NCBI RefSeq assembly: GCF_000472665.1
Contig: NZ_KI421448.1
Coordinates: 135,836-199,835 of the forward strand
DNA: 64,000 nucleotides
Source: Acetobacterium malicum subsp. dehalogenans DSM 11527
GTDB lineage: Bacteria; Bacillota; Clostridia; Eubacteriales; Eubacteriaceae
Direction: 5' to 3'
A program made the position numbers and the translations under genes. Positions 40,529 to 50,400 of the stretch are shown here, piece after piece; the first letter of the stretch is position 1; each line of letters begins with the position of its first letter. The notes beneath the pieces were generated by a model, which had not been told where the DNA came from, ran no database searches, and saw nothing but the letters and a program-made list of their open reading frames with translations.

Positions 40529-42205
40529 CTACTCCTTATCCACTAAGGCAAAGAAAAAGTTCTCTTTGACCAGCGTGTCAATCACCCGGACCGGTTTTAG
40601 CTGATTCGCGGAAATCCCCCGCATGATCATCAGATCACGATAGAGGGCATAGGTTTCTTCCTGAACAAAGGAAATCTCCGAGGGACTCAAAACGCCACTT
40701 TTTACCTTGGAGCCAATCGATGGATTAGCCTTGCCCAACTTTTCTTCCATAATTAGGCGATACGCATCATACCGTTCTTTGGGCAACGGTTTTTCTAATT
40801 CAATAAAGATCACATAACGACCCGGCGATACAGCCACATCGGCATAGACCGAATAATCCACCAGCTCGCAGTCGGTGGCTTTGGCAAATTCCTTAACCGC
40901 CCAGGAAATGCATTCTTCGGTGGTCTTTTCACCAGCGATGCTAACCATCTGATTGAGCCGGTAGACAAATTTGATCTTGGGACAGTTTTTATACCAACCG
41001 ACCACCCGCACCACATCTTTGATCCGATAGCGGTAAAAGCCCGAGGTGTTGGTTAACACAATTTCATAATCCTTGCCGGTTTCCAGCTGTTCCATGGTCA
41101 GGGTTTCTTCCGAGTCTTCCTGATCAGCCGGAATAAACTCATAAAAGGCCGAGTCCGGAATCAGCACGAATTCCTGGGTTTCCATTTCATTGCAGATCGC
41201 CATGATTGACTCAGATGCTGCATAAATACTGAAGTAAATGGGAATGTCCCCCAGATAATGACGCATTTTATCAGTATAAACTGAAAACCCCCCACTGCCG
41301 ATGGCATGAACAAAAGCCAGCTCGGGCCAGATTCGGGGAATGATCGGCGTCTCAAAACCTTTTTCAAATTCTTTTCTTAACTCTGCCGCCCGTTTGGGGT
41401 TCGGCTTAATCTGGGTCAGCAATTGGGCTTTAACGTTATCGGGTATTTTTATATCCGGATCGATGGTGCCTTTTTCGATATCATTCACAAGCAATTCCCA
41501 GTTTGTTTCCATGTATTTCATCAAGTCAGAAATACCGGTCATAAAGGCTGACACAATATAGGACAGATTTCGATCCATCAGCGCAAAGCGAAGGTGTGCA
41601 TACTTGGTATCCATTATTTCGGTCGGAAAAACAATTTCCTTGGGCGAGGTGAACATCAGAAACAAAAGGTTTTTGATACTATAAACACCCCGCCCGGAAA
41701 TAGACCCGGCAAACAAACCATTGGGCAGCGTTTCAAATTTGACTTCCATCAGATTTAGGCCGCGACCCCGTTTCCACTTTTTCCCCAGTGCCCGAGCAAT
41801 GATGGCAAAACTGAACTGGGTGGCATACTCCCGATAAAGTTTAACGGTTTGCTCCGAAACCGGGATCTTCTTGGGATTATCCACACTTCCCGAGGTTAGC
41901 GCATAATGAACAATGGGATCCTTGGTCAGCAGATCTGTTTCACCAGCTATCATCCGTTCGATATAGGGGGCATAGTCATCATAAATCGAAAAGGGAACCA
42001 TTTTTTTATAATCTTCAATGGTGGTAATCTGATCAAAATGGTAACGCTTTCCATATTCAGTATCGGCATTTTTTTTCAGCATGTCCAGCATCAGCTGTTT
42101 ATTGATTTCTGGGGCATTTTCTGTTAAATAATCAAAATTTTCTATTTTTTTGTAACCCTTCTTAATATTAAGGGAATAGACCATCTGGGGGATTAATTTT
42201 ATCAT
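40529..42205 (-). CDS. GH3-family acyl-acid amido synthetase homologue (second of two)
   Basis: A 558-aa adenylate-forming enzyme of the GH3 (auxin-responsive/JAR1) family. In plants these join acyl acids to amino acids through an acyl-adenylate. ATG 42205 overlaps the stop of the upstream paralogue (ATGA), behind AAGGAAGG. Motifs: phosphate loop LTSGSVDNPKKIP near 104, YFSIYAASES near 327, and GFYRYRIKDVVRVVGWY near 405, the GH3 third motif with Asp contacting ribose. The C-terminal lid follows (YVIFIELEKPLPKERYD). Bacterial members are scattered and mostly uncharacterised. Substrate unknown. Confidence 0.9.
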   Translation of the reverse strand: MIKLIPQMVYSLNIKKGYKKIENFDYLTENAPEINKQLMLDMLKKNADTEYGKRYHFDQITTIEDYKKMVPFSIYDDYAPYIERMIAGETDLLTKDPIVHYALTSGSVDNPKKIPVSEQTVKLYREYATQFSFAIIARALGKKWKRGRGLNLMEVKFETLPNGLFAGSISGRGVYSIKNLLFLMFTSPKEIVFPTEIMDTKYAHLRFALMDRNLSYIVSAFMTGISDLMKYMETNWELLVNDIEKGTIDPDIKIPDNVKAQLLTQIKPNPKRAAELRKEFEKGFETPIIPRIWPELAFVHAIGSGGFSVYTDKMRHYLGDIPIYFSIYAASESIMAICNEMETQEFVLIPDSAFYEFIPADQEDSEETLTMEQLETGKDYEIVLTNTSGFYRYRIKDVVRVVGWYKNCPKIKFVYRLNQMVSIAGEKTTEECISWAVKEFAKATDCELVDYSVYADVAVSPGRYVIFIELEKPLPKERYDAYRLIMEEKLGKANPSIGSKVKSGVLSPSEISFVQEETYALYRDLMIMRGISANQLKPVRVIDTLVKENFFFALVDKE

Positions 42206-43923
42206 TTTTCGCCTTCCTTTGCCCAATGAATAATATTGCTTTTGTCCGGGTATTCTTTTACAATGGTCGGGAGCTTCGTCTGGTTAACATTTTTCCCCGG
42301 CATAATGGCTCGGGTGAACAGTGAGTCCCGGTAGCCGTCCTTCATCACCAGCACCTCCGGTGCTGCCAATATATTATCATTGCGTAATTTTTGATAATTC
42401 CGATTATCAACCATCAGATTTTTGTCCAGTGCCGTTTTGAACAACTCACTATCAAGTGTTGCTGAACAAGGTTCCAGTATAAATACCAGTTTTCGCTGAT
42501 TGGCATCCAATAAAATCTGGAAAAAGCGAATTTCCTGGTTTTGTTGGGCGGACACCCTTTGAATGGATCCTTCAATCTCATAGATCATCAACTTCAAATT
42601 CTCGATGTCAAGGCGTTCAGATTCTTTACACACAAAAACGACTCTGGGAACCTGATTATTGATATCTGAGACATAGACAATATCCTTCATATTATAGCGA
42701 TACAGTCCGGAATAGGAGGTGATAATCAGCTCGTAATAGCCTCCTTTTATTAATTCATGGGCCAGAACCGTTTCATTGTTTTTAGCTCCCACTGGCAAAA
42801 ATTCAAAAAAATAACCAAAAAGAGCGAGCAATCCGGCTGGATCCTGGGCTTTATCTGGTATATTGAACTTTCCTTCACTGGCACCGTAGCCCCATTCTAA
42901 AAACTTCACCGTCTGAGGTAGATTTTTTTTAATATCAGCGACAATTTTTGCCGCACTGGCAGACATCCAACAGGACACAACCGAAAACTCCGGCCAGATC
43001 TCCGCCACATCGAGGCTTTTATTTTTCGCCAGAATTATTTTTAATTCTGCTGCCCGATCCGGGTTTGGCTGTAATTTTGACACCAGTTTTTCCCGTAGCA
43101 CTTCATTTAAACTGATCTTTTTAGATATCTCACCGGTGCTGATATCTTCCAGCAAATCGGCCGCAGAGGCATTCATTTTTTTCAGCAAGATATTAAAGTG
43201 GGCAATATTACTGCAGACCACCCCAACCAGATTTTTTTCTTCCAATGCGTAACGAATCGTTAAATAATCGGTTGCTTCGTTACTCAGGTCTTTAGCCATC
43301 ATCATTTCTGGTGGCAGCACCATTTTTTTCAGCATCTCGACCGGCATATCTTTAGCCGCCTGACCAGAAGCTGAGCCAATCGGGATGCCTCCTTCTGTCT
43401 TTCCATATTCTGAAGGATTGGCAATCGCCAGCACTTTTTTTCCCGGAACCATAACTTCCGGCGCCAGCATTAACAACAGGATCGCCCGAATCTGAGAAAC
43501 CAGACCCTTGACCAGTTCGCCGTTTCTACTTTCCGGCAGCAGCTTGGGAACCCCGGTGGAGCCGCTGGTGGCAATAAAACTGGCGGCCGGTCCGTCAAAA
43601 AAGATATCCGCAGTCCCGCCTTTTAATCGGTCAATTTCTGCCTCCACCTGGGAATAGTCTGAAAAAGGCACCTTTTTTCTAAACGCATCGACAGTATCTA
43701 TCTCAGCAAAACCAAATTTCTTACCAAACTCAGTATTTTGAGCAGATTTTAAAATATCCTGAAGCACACGCAGTTGTGTGACCTCAGGAGTATTTTCTGT
43801 TATGTAAAAGCTTTTGATTAATTTTTCATTGGGCATGTCCTTTAATAATTCAGGAATACTCTTGCCATCGTTGCCCGCAAAGATGGCACTGGAAAGCTCC
43901 TCCGGGATTCTATCTTTTTCCAT
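42202..43923 (-). CDS. GH3-family acyl-acid amido synthetase homologue (first of two)
   Basis: A 573-aa paralogue of the following gene. Phosphate loop IATSGSTGVPKLLPES near residue 113, EWGYGASEGKFNIP near 345, and SGLYRYNMKDIVYVSD near 415. The C-terminal lid is present (RKLVFILEPCSATLD). The two copies are clearly diverged, which argues for different substrates or steps rather than recent duplication. It follows the STAS gene by 10 bp. Confidence 0.9.
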   Translation of the reverse strand: MEKDRIPEELSSAIFAGNDGKSIPELLKDMPNEKLIKSFYITENTPEVTQLRVLQDILKSAQNTEFGKKFGFAEIDTVDAFRKKVPFSDYSQVEAEIDRLKGGTADIFFDGPAASFIATSGSTGVPKLLPESRNGELVKGLVSQIRAILLLMLAPEVMVPGKKVLAIANPSEYGKTEGGIPIGSASGQAAKDMPVEMLKKMVLPPEMMMAKDLSNEATDYLTIRYALEEKNLVGVVCSNIAHFNILLKKMNASAADLLEDISTGEISKKISLNEVLREKLVSKLQPNPDRAAELKIILAKNKSLDVAEIWPEFSVVSCWMSASAAKIVADIKKNLPQTVKFLEWGYGASEGKFNIPDKAQDPAGLLALFGYFFEFLPVGAKNNETVLAHELIKGGYYELIITSYSGLYRYNMKDIVYVSDINNQVPRVVFVCKESERLDIENLKLMIYEIEGSIQRVSAQQNQEIRFFQILLDANQRKLVFILEPCSATLDSELFKTALDKNLMVDNRNYQKLRNDNILAAPEVLVMKDGYRDSLFTRAIMPGKNVNQTKLPTIVKEYPDKSNIIHWAKEGEK

Positions 43924-43933
43924 TTTATCACCC

Positions 43934-44236
43934 TTATTCGATGGTTAAAATATCTGAAAACCCTGTCATATCAAACACTTCCTGGATCTCTGGTTTGACA
44001 TTTTTAATCACCAGACTGCCATTGAGTGCTTTGGATTTCTTTTGAATCAGGAGTAAAACTCTTAATCCGGCACTGCTGACAAAATCCAGTCTATCAAAAT
44101 CCAGGATCATGTTAAATCCTTCTTTGCTGTAATATGCTTCCATTTCTTTTTGAAATTCGGGAGAGGTGTTGGTGTCCATCCGACCTTCCAGTTCAACCAC
44201 AAATATTTCGCCGTCTTGTTTTACATCAATTTTCAT
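43934..44236 (-). CDS. STAS-domain anti-sigma factor antagonist
   Basis: A 100-aa SpoIIAA/RsbV-like protein: VKQDGEIFVVELEGRMDTNT, MILDFDRLDFVSSAGLRVLL (phosphorylatable Ser in SSAG near residue 56), and VFDMTGFSDIL. Such proteins bind anti-sigma kinases in partner switching. No cognate kinase or sigma factor lies nearby. As first gene of the GH3/ABC/ATP-grasp operon it may regulate or allosterically organise it; the role is unproven. Confidence 0.9.
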   Translation of the reverse strand: MKIDVKQDGEIFVVELEGRMDTNTSPEFQKEMEAYYSKEGFNMILDFDRLDFVSSAGLRVLLLIQKKSKALNGSLVIKNVKPEIQEVFDMTGFSDILTIE

Positions 44237-44762
44237 TTTAGTACCCTTTCTTTCTTTCGGATTAAAAAACGTAATCGTTAATTTTCATTCAGATCTGCAT
44301 GAAATCCGCGAGCGTGCTGAATTTCAGCAGCGAAAACAAAAATAAGTCAACCATGTCATCGTCATACCATGCCCAGCTACTTTTTTTGTTATTTTTAATA
44401 GATAAAAGATTTCTTGCTTTGAATTTTAATTGATCATACCACAATAATTTGCCATGCGCAATTATAAAAGCGTTCAAAATGTAAACTTGTATTTAAATAC
44501 AAAGTTGCTGCATGATCAAAAACTGTTTGTCGACTGTCTTAATAGGAAGACTTATGATGAGCTTGTCCGCCTTCTTGAGCCACGTAAATATTTTCGATAC
44601 TTACTTTTCTTTTTATTTACAAATCAAATTTTCTTTTTACATCTTCGTTACAATCTATTTACATTAAGAATAATTTATGTTAGAATTACTACACTTAGAA
44701 CAAATCTGAGTACCTATAATCACGATAAAAAAAATAAAATATACAAAAAGGGAAGGAATGTC
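44237..44762. other. Divergent intergenic region
   Basis: No convincing gene; short frames here lack ribosome sites. It separates the leftward STAS operon from the rightward surface-protein gene. A rightward promoter lies at 44658-44686. A leftward promoter for the STAS operon is expected near 44270-44420, but only weak AT-rich boxes are seen. TATTTAAATA (44489-44498) is a 10-bp palindrome. Confidence 0.4.
44658..44686 (+). promoter_or_regulatory. Promoter of the surface-protein gene
   Basis: TTTACA, a 17-nt spacer and TAGAAT each match the consensus at 5 of 6 positions, about 75 bp upstream of the start codon. Confidence 0.72.
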
Positions 44763-47108
44763 ATGAAAAAGAACTCTATTATTTCCATTATTATTATCCT
44801 ACTTATCCTCCTTACCGCCATTTTGTTTGTTCGCGGCTGCAGTCAAGAAGGCAGTCAAATGAAAAATTATACCGTGGCGGGTACCTACACCGAAACAGCA
44901 ACCTATCAAAGCGGGGAGATCCGGGTTTCCGGTGTCAACATTGAAAATGCTACCTTTACCGGTAACCTGACCGTTGTTGACGCGGTTGTCGACGGCGATA
45001 TCCGGTTAACCAACTCCGCTGTTCAAGGAGAATTACTGGTAAAAGGAGGTGGCACCATTTATCTTGATGGCGGTTCCTACCAGAATATTACCCTTGAGAA
45101 GCAAGGAGTGAAAATTGTTTTGCTTGGCGAAGCAACGGTTGAAACCCTCACCACCAGAGTCGCGGCCAACATCGTGGTTGACAATCAAAGTAAGGTTAAA
45201 ACCCTGAATGTCGACAAAGCGGCCAGCCGAACGGCCATCACGACCCAGGAAAATGGCACCATTGAAAACATCCAATCCCGTGGAGTCAGCGACATCGTCC
45301 TGAACACCCCGGCCAAACTGATTGGCTTTGGTACCAATGCCGGTGGCTCAACCCTTGTGACCAATGCAGTGGTTGAAAAAATTGTGGCTGAATCTAAAAT
45401 AGCTCTCACTCTTAACGCCAATGTTGGATCCGTCTTGTTAACTGCGACTGGCGAAGGAACCAGCATCATCCTCGCCAACAATGCCGTCATCGCATCTCTG
45501 GCTACTGAAACCCGGGTCGAAATTACCGGTGAAGGCAGTGTCACCAGCGCTACCACCAACGATGTCTTGAACATTACCGGTACCATTACTCCGGATGTGA
45601 TTTATATTACCACCAAACCAGTTGTCAGTGATCCCAATGGCGGTTTGATGGTCTCGACCAATACCAGCCGACCAACTGAAATCAATGCTGGGAGCAGCAG
45701 CTCCTGGTATTCAGAATCCAGCAGTTCCGGTTCAATTATTAATTCAAAATATGATGTGCCACCACTTAGCCCAGTGGATCCTGTTAATCCGCCATCACCA
45801 CCATCACCGCCAACCCCACCTAGCCCACCGATTAATATTTCGGTAGAGGCGATTCAGGTAACACCGGTTGAAGCGGATGTGATTATGGGCAATACCTTAA
45901 AACTAAACACCGTTATTTTCCCGGCCAATGCCACCAATCAAACGATCATCTGGGAATCTTCCAATAACAATGTTGCCACGGTTACCAATGGGGTAGTCAC
46001 ACCAGTTGCCAATGGCGAGACAACAATCACCGCCCGGACTCAGGACGGCAATAAAACGGATACCAGCAAAATTACGGTTAAAACAAATATTGGTGCGGTC
46101 ACCATGATCAATACCATCAACGCCGTTAATAACGGCATTTCCGAAACGATTGCTTACGACAGCAGCTACGCCTTGCCAGTTGTGGTGATTGTTCAAGGTC
46201 ATGGCAGTGAAATCTTCCCCTGTTCCGTTAATTGGACCCCCAATACGGTCGATACCAAAAAGGTCGGTGAAACAACCTATACTGGAACCCTGGTGATGCC
46301 GGCTGGCTATGTCAACCTGAATAATATCCAGGCCACCATTGCTCTCACCGTTTTGGCCCAACCGGTGATAACCGCCAGTTCCGAGCTGTCATCCCAGCGT
46401 CTTTATTTAAATGAAGATCCGGCTCCCGTCTTTGTAGAGGCCAATGTAACTGAGGATAAAACCTTAACCTATCAATGGTCTTTCCGGACTGGTGATGTGG
46501 AAACTCCCCTACCGGAGGTAACCGGCCCAATTTATGACCCACCAGTCTCAACAACCCCGGGTACCGTCTATTATAGCTGCTTGATCTCTTCGGAAAATGC
46601 TGAGCCCGTAACCGTGTTAGCCGGTACTGTTGTAACCAGCGCTGAACCGGTTGTTTTACCGGAATCATCCAATCCCGTTGCCCCTACTGATGAAGTCAGC
46701 CCGGCTGATCCCATCACTTCAACCGATTTGTCGGAAATGCCAACCATCAATGCACAACCGACCAGCATTTCACAACTGACCGGGGTGGCTCTGGCTACCA
46801 GTTTGGCTCAGGCCACCCGGACTGCCCAAGCTGCTCTTGGTACCCCTAAAGCGGATGCTACCACAGCTTCTTTCACAGTGGATGCCAGTATCAGTGACGG
46901 CGGTGAACTCTCCTACCAGTGGTTCGAAAGCACCGATGCTGTTAATGCCGATGGCAAGCCAATTGACGGCGCCACCGATAAAACCTTTGAAGCCGATGTT
47001 TCTGGTCCCGCTGGTACCACCTACTACTATGTCGAAATCACCAATACCAAAGCGGGCTGCCTGCCGGTAACCGCCGTCAGTGTCCCGGTTTCGCTCACCG
47101 TCGTCTAA
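44763..47108 (+). CDS. Membrane-anchored surface protein with Ig-like domains
   Basis: A 781-aa protein from ATG 44763 behind GGGAAGGA; a longer frame from 44454 is not supported. The N-terminus KKNSIISIIIILLILLTAIL is a membrane anchor ending FVRGCSQ. The Cys could be lipidated, although Arg at -2 is unusual for a lipobox. Residues about 35-300 have repeated short beta motifs (GSYQNITLE, ATVETL, GTSIILANNAV) like polymer-forming or beta-helix surface proteins. A linker PPSPPSPPTPPSPP follows near 355. After it come a Big_2 Ig-like domain (VIFPANATNQTIIWESSNNN, VATVTNGVVTPVANGETTIT) and two further beta-sandwich modules. No sortase motif is present at the C-terminus. Confidence 0.85.
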   Translation: MKKNSIISIIIILLILLTAILFVRGCSQEGSQMKNYTVAGTYTETATYQSGEIRVSGVNIENATFTGNLTVVDAVVDGDIRLTNSAVQGELLVKGGGTIYLDGGSYQNITLEKQGVKIVLLGEATVETLTTRVAANIVVDNQSKVKTLNVDKAASRTAITTQENGTIENIQSRGVSDIVLNTPAKLIGFGTNAGGSTLVTNAVVEKIVAESKIALTLNANVGSVLLTATGEGTSIILANNAVIASLATETRVEITGEGSVTSATTNDVLNITGTITPDVIYITTKPVVSDPNGGLMVSTNTSRPTEINAGSSSSWYSESSSSGSIINSKYDVPPLSPVDPVNPPSPPSPPTPPSPPINISVEAIQVTPVEADVIMGNTLKLNTVIFPANATNQTIIWESSNNNVATVTNGVVTPVANGETTITARTQDGNKTDTSKITVKTNIGAVTMINTINAVNNGISETIAYDSSYALPVVVIVQGHGSEIFPCSVNWTPNTVDTKKVGETTYTGTLVMPAGYVNLNNIQATIALTVLAQPVITASSELSSQRLYLNEDPAPVFVEANVTEDKTLTYQWSFRTGDVETPLPEVTGPIYDPPVSTTPGTVYYSCLISSENAEPVTVLAGTVVTSAEPVVLPESSNPVAPTDEVSPADPITSTDLSEMPTINAQPTSISQLTGVALATSLAQATRTAQAALGTPKADATTASFTVDASISDGGELSYQWFESTDAVNADGKPIDGATDKTFEADVSGPAGTTYYYVEITNTKAGCLPVTAVSVPVSLTVV

Positions 47109-47130
47109 CCAATTAAGAAAAATAAAAAAA

Positions 47131-47170
47131 GAAGTGGTCACCTTTATTAGATGATCACTTCTTTTAATTT
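47131..47170 (+). terminator. Terminator after the surface-protein gene
   Basis: GAAGTGGTCA and TGATCACTTC pair (one G-T) and are followed by TTTTAATTTT. A run of A residues on the other side makes it bidirectional, also serving the pyruvate carboxylase transcript. Confidence 0.8.
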
Positions 47171-47181
47171 TGGATCAAGTA

Positions 47182-47369
47182 GTACCGACAATTGTTACAT
47201 CATGATGTACGCATCAGAGCGGACACGGCAGTGCCTGTCCGATTCTGCGCGCAGGCAACGAGCCAATCATAAGCTTGCTTGTAGTTGGCGACTGCCCGCG
47301 ACCAATGCGAAAGGAGCAAAGCGGATTTCGCATGGTGCGGCGAACAACAGATTAACAATTGGTCGGTAC
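47182..47369. mobile_element. MITE-like repeat, copy 1 (188 bp)
   Basis: The element begins GTACCGACAATTGTTACATC and ends ACAATTGGTCGGTAC, so its termini are imperfect inverted repeats. A copy of equal length in inverted orientation is at 55292-55479, and a 98-bp internally deleted one at 61104-61201. Reading frames inside it are carried by the repeat and are not genes. No transposase is encoded. Confidence 0.88.
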
Positions 47370-47403
47370 GGCAGTTGAGAGCTAATCTAAAAGCTGCTAA
47401 AGC

Positions 47404-50400
47404 TTATTCCATTTCGACGATCAGCTCGCCGGATTGGACACTTTGTCCGTCAGATACGTAAATCCGTTTGACCTTGCCATCTTCACTGGCAACCATTTCG
47501 GTTTCCATTTTCATGGCTTCAACAATAACCAGGGCCTGATTTTTTTTCACTTCTTCCCCTTCATTAACCAGTACTTTCAGAACGGTTCCGGGAATACCTG
47601 ATCCGATCTGCTTGGGATTTTTGGGGTCAGCCTTCAACATCGTAACCTTCTGCTTAGCTGAGAGACTGCGTTTATCTTCAACATGGATCTCCCGACGGAA
47701 ACCATCAACTTCGAACATCAGTGGACACATGCCCTCATCGTTGGGCAATCCGATGCTGACCAATTTGATGATAAAGCGTTTTCCCTTGGAGACTTCCACG
47801 TCAATAACTTCTCCAACCTTGAGACCATAGAAGAAGGCATGGCTTTCCATCCGCATGAAATCGCCGTATTCCTGAATAAATTCAACATACTCTTTCATAA
47901 CCTTAGGATATAGGGCAACACTTAAGGCTTCCCGATCACTCAGTTCACAACCGAATTCTTCTTTAAAATCTTTTTTAATTTTATCAAAATCTTCATCCGG
48001 CAACAATATCCCCGGACGAACGGTGATCGGTTCGATCCCCTTTAAGACAATTTTTTGAAGTTCAGGATCAAATCCGCCTTCCGGTTGGCCAATCATTCCC
48101 TTGTAGAAATCGACCACCGAGTCCGGATAAGATAATTCTTTTCCTTTAGTTTTTATATTATCCACAGTCAAATCATTTTGAACCATAAAGATGGCCAGAT
48201 CGCCAACTGTTTTTGATGACGGCGTTACTTTAACAATATCACCCAGCATCAGGTTGGCTTCCATGTATTTCTCTTTGACTTCTCTAAATTTATGTCCTAA
48301 ACCAAAGCTTTCCACCTGGGCTCGCAGATTTGAATATTGTCCGCCTGGTATTTCCAGCTTGTAAATCTCAGTCGATCCGGATTTCATTTCTGATTCAAAT
48401 TTACTATAAACCTGACGGGTGGTACCCCAATAATCCGATAGAATCTGTAATTCATCTTCATTTAAACCAGTGTCCCGGGGGGTATTCTTAAGCGCGGCTA
48501 CAATCGAATTAAGGGCCGGTTGCGAGGTTAATCCGCTGATGCCGTTCAATGCTGCATCGGCAATATCAGCCCCAGCCATTTGACCGAAGAGCACGGTTGC
48601 AACCCCATTACCGGTGGTATCATGGGTATGCAGATGGATTGGCATACTGACTTCCTGTTTTAAGGCTTCAATCAGCTTATAGGCGGCTCCCGGTTTTAAT
48701 AAACCAGACATATCTTTGATCGCCAGAATATGAGCTCCGGTTTTTTCGATTTCCCGGGCCATTCTCAGGTAGTAATCCAGATTATATTTAGTTCGCGATG
48801 TGTCTAAAATATCGCCGGTATAACAGATGCTGACTTCGGCAATCTTATCAGTTTTTAATACCTCATCAATAGAAATCTTCATCCCTTCCATCCAGTTCAG
48901 AGAGTCAAATATACGGAAAATGTCAATCCCGCTTTTGGCCGCTTCCTGAACGAAGGCCCGAATCACGTTATCCGGATAGTTTTTGTAACCGACGGCATTG
49001 GCGCCCCGTAGCAGCATCTGGAATAAAATATTGGGCACCCGTTTGCGCAGCTCATCCAGTCGTCGCCAGGGCGATTCTTTTAAGAACCGGTAGGAAACAT
49101 CAAAGGTTGCTCCCCCCCACATTTCAAGGGCAAAGAGATCCGGTGCCAGCGCTGCTGTTTCCCGGGCAATCTTAATCATATCGCGACTTCTGACCCGGGT
49201 GGCTGAGATCGATTGATGGGCATCCCGGAAGGTTGTATCAACCAGCAGTAGTTTCTCCTGATCTTTGATCCATTTTACCAGACCGTCAGGTCCCCGTTCG
49301 TCCAATATCTGTTTGCTGCCCCGGAATTCGGTATCCACTGGAATAGTAGGGATATAGGGTTCATCAAAATCCGGTTTGTTTCCAAATGTTTCATTAACAA
49401 TGATGTTGCCAAAATACTTGAGGACGTTGGAGGCTTCACTTTTCTGATCTTCGATTTCGAACAGTTCGGGGTGATCATCAATGAATTTGGTGTCACATTT
49501 TCCGCCAATAAAGGTAGGATGCTGAAGCACATTGATAAGAAAATCCTTATTGGTCTGGACGCCTTCAATTTTCATTTCTTTCAGAGCACGCAGCGCTTTA
49601 CGGCGAGCATCTTCAAAATTTCTGGAAAAAGAAGTACTTTTGACCAACAGGCTGTCATAGTAGGGTGTAATTTCGGCACCGGTAAACCCATTGCCGCCAT
49701 CAAGACGAATCCCAAAGCCGCTACCGGTTCGATAAACATCCAACCGTCCGGTGTCTGGCATAAAATGGTTTTTGGGGTCTTCGGTGGTGATTCGACACTG
49801 GATCGCCGATCCTCGGGTTTCAACCGACTCTTGACTGGGGATCCCGATTTCGACCGAATCTAACGGTAAGCCCTGGGCAATCAAAATCTGGGACTGAACC
49901 AGATCGATGCCGGTAACCAGCTCGGTGACGGTGTGCTCCACCTGAATTCGGGGGTTCATTTCAATAAAATAGTGATCGCCCTTTTTATCAACCAAAAACT
50001 CGATCGTTCCGGCATTCCGGTAATTGACTTCTTTAGCCAGTTTGATGGCATCTTTACAGATCGCCTGGCGCTGTTCGTCATTAATGCTTAAAGATGGCGT
50101 AAATTCGACAATTTTCTGGTGACGTCGCTGGATCGAGCAGTCCCGCTCAAAGAGATGAACGACATTGCCATGGTTGTCTCCCAGAATCTGTACTTCAATA
50201 TGTTTGGGCTCTTCCAGATATTTTTCGACAAAAATAGTGCCATCGCCAAAGGCTTTCGTTGCTTCACTGGTTGCTGAATGGAATTCTTTTAAAAGATCCT
50301 TTTCTTCCCGGACAATTCGCATGCCCCGGCCACCGCCGCCAGCGGCTGCTTTTAAAATAATCGGATAGCCGGCTTTTTGGGCAAACTCCAGGGCTTCAGA

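Noticed and set aside
44289-44477. 62-aa minus-strand frame upstream of the STAS gene
   Set aside because: No ribosome site and overlaps the expected promoter region.
47151-47378. Arg-rich frame, also seen at 55256-55459
   Set aside because: Both lie inside MITE copies 1 and 2; similarity reflects the repeat, not a conserved protein.
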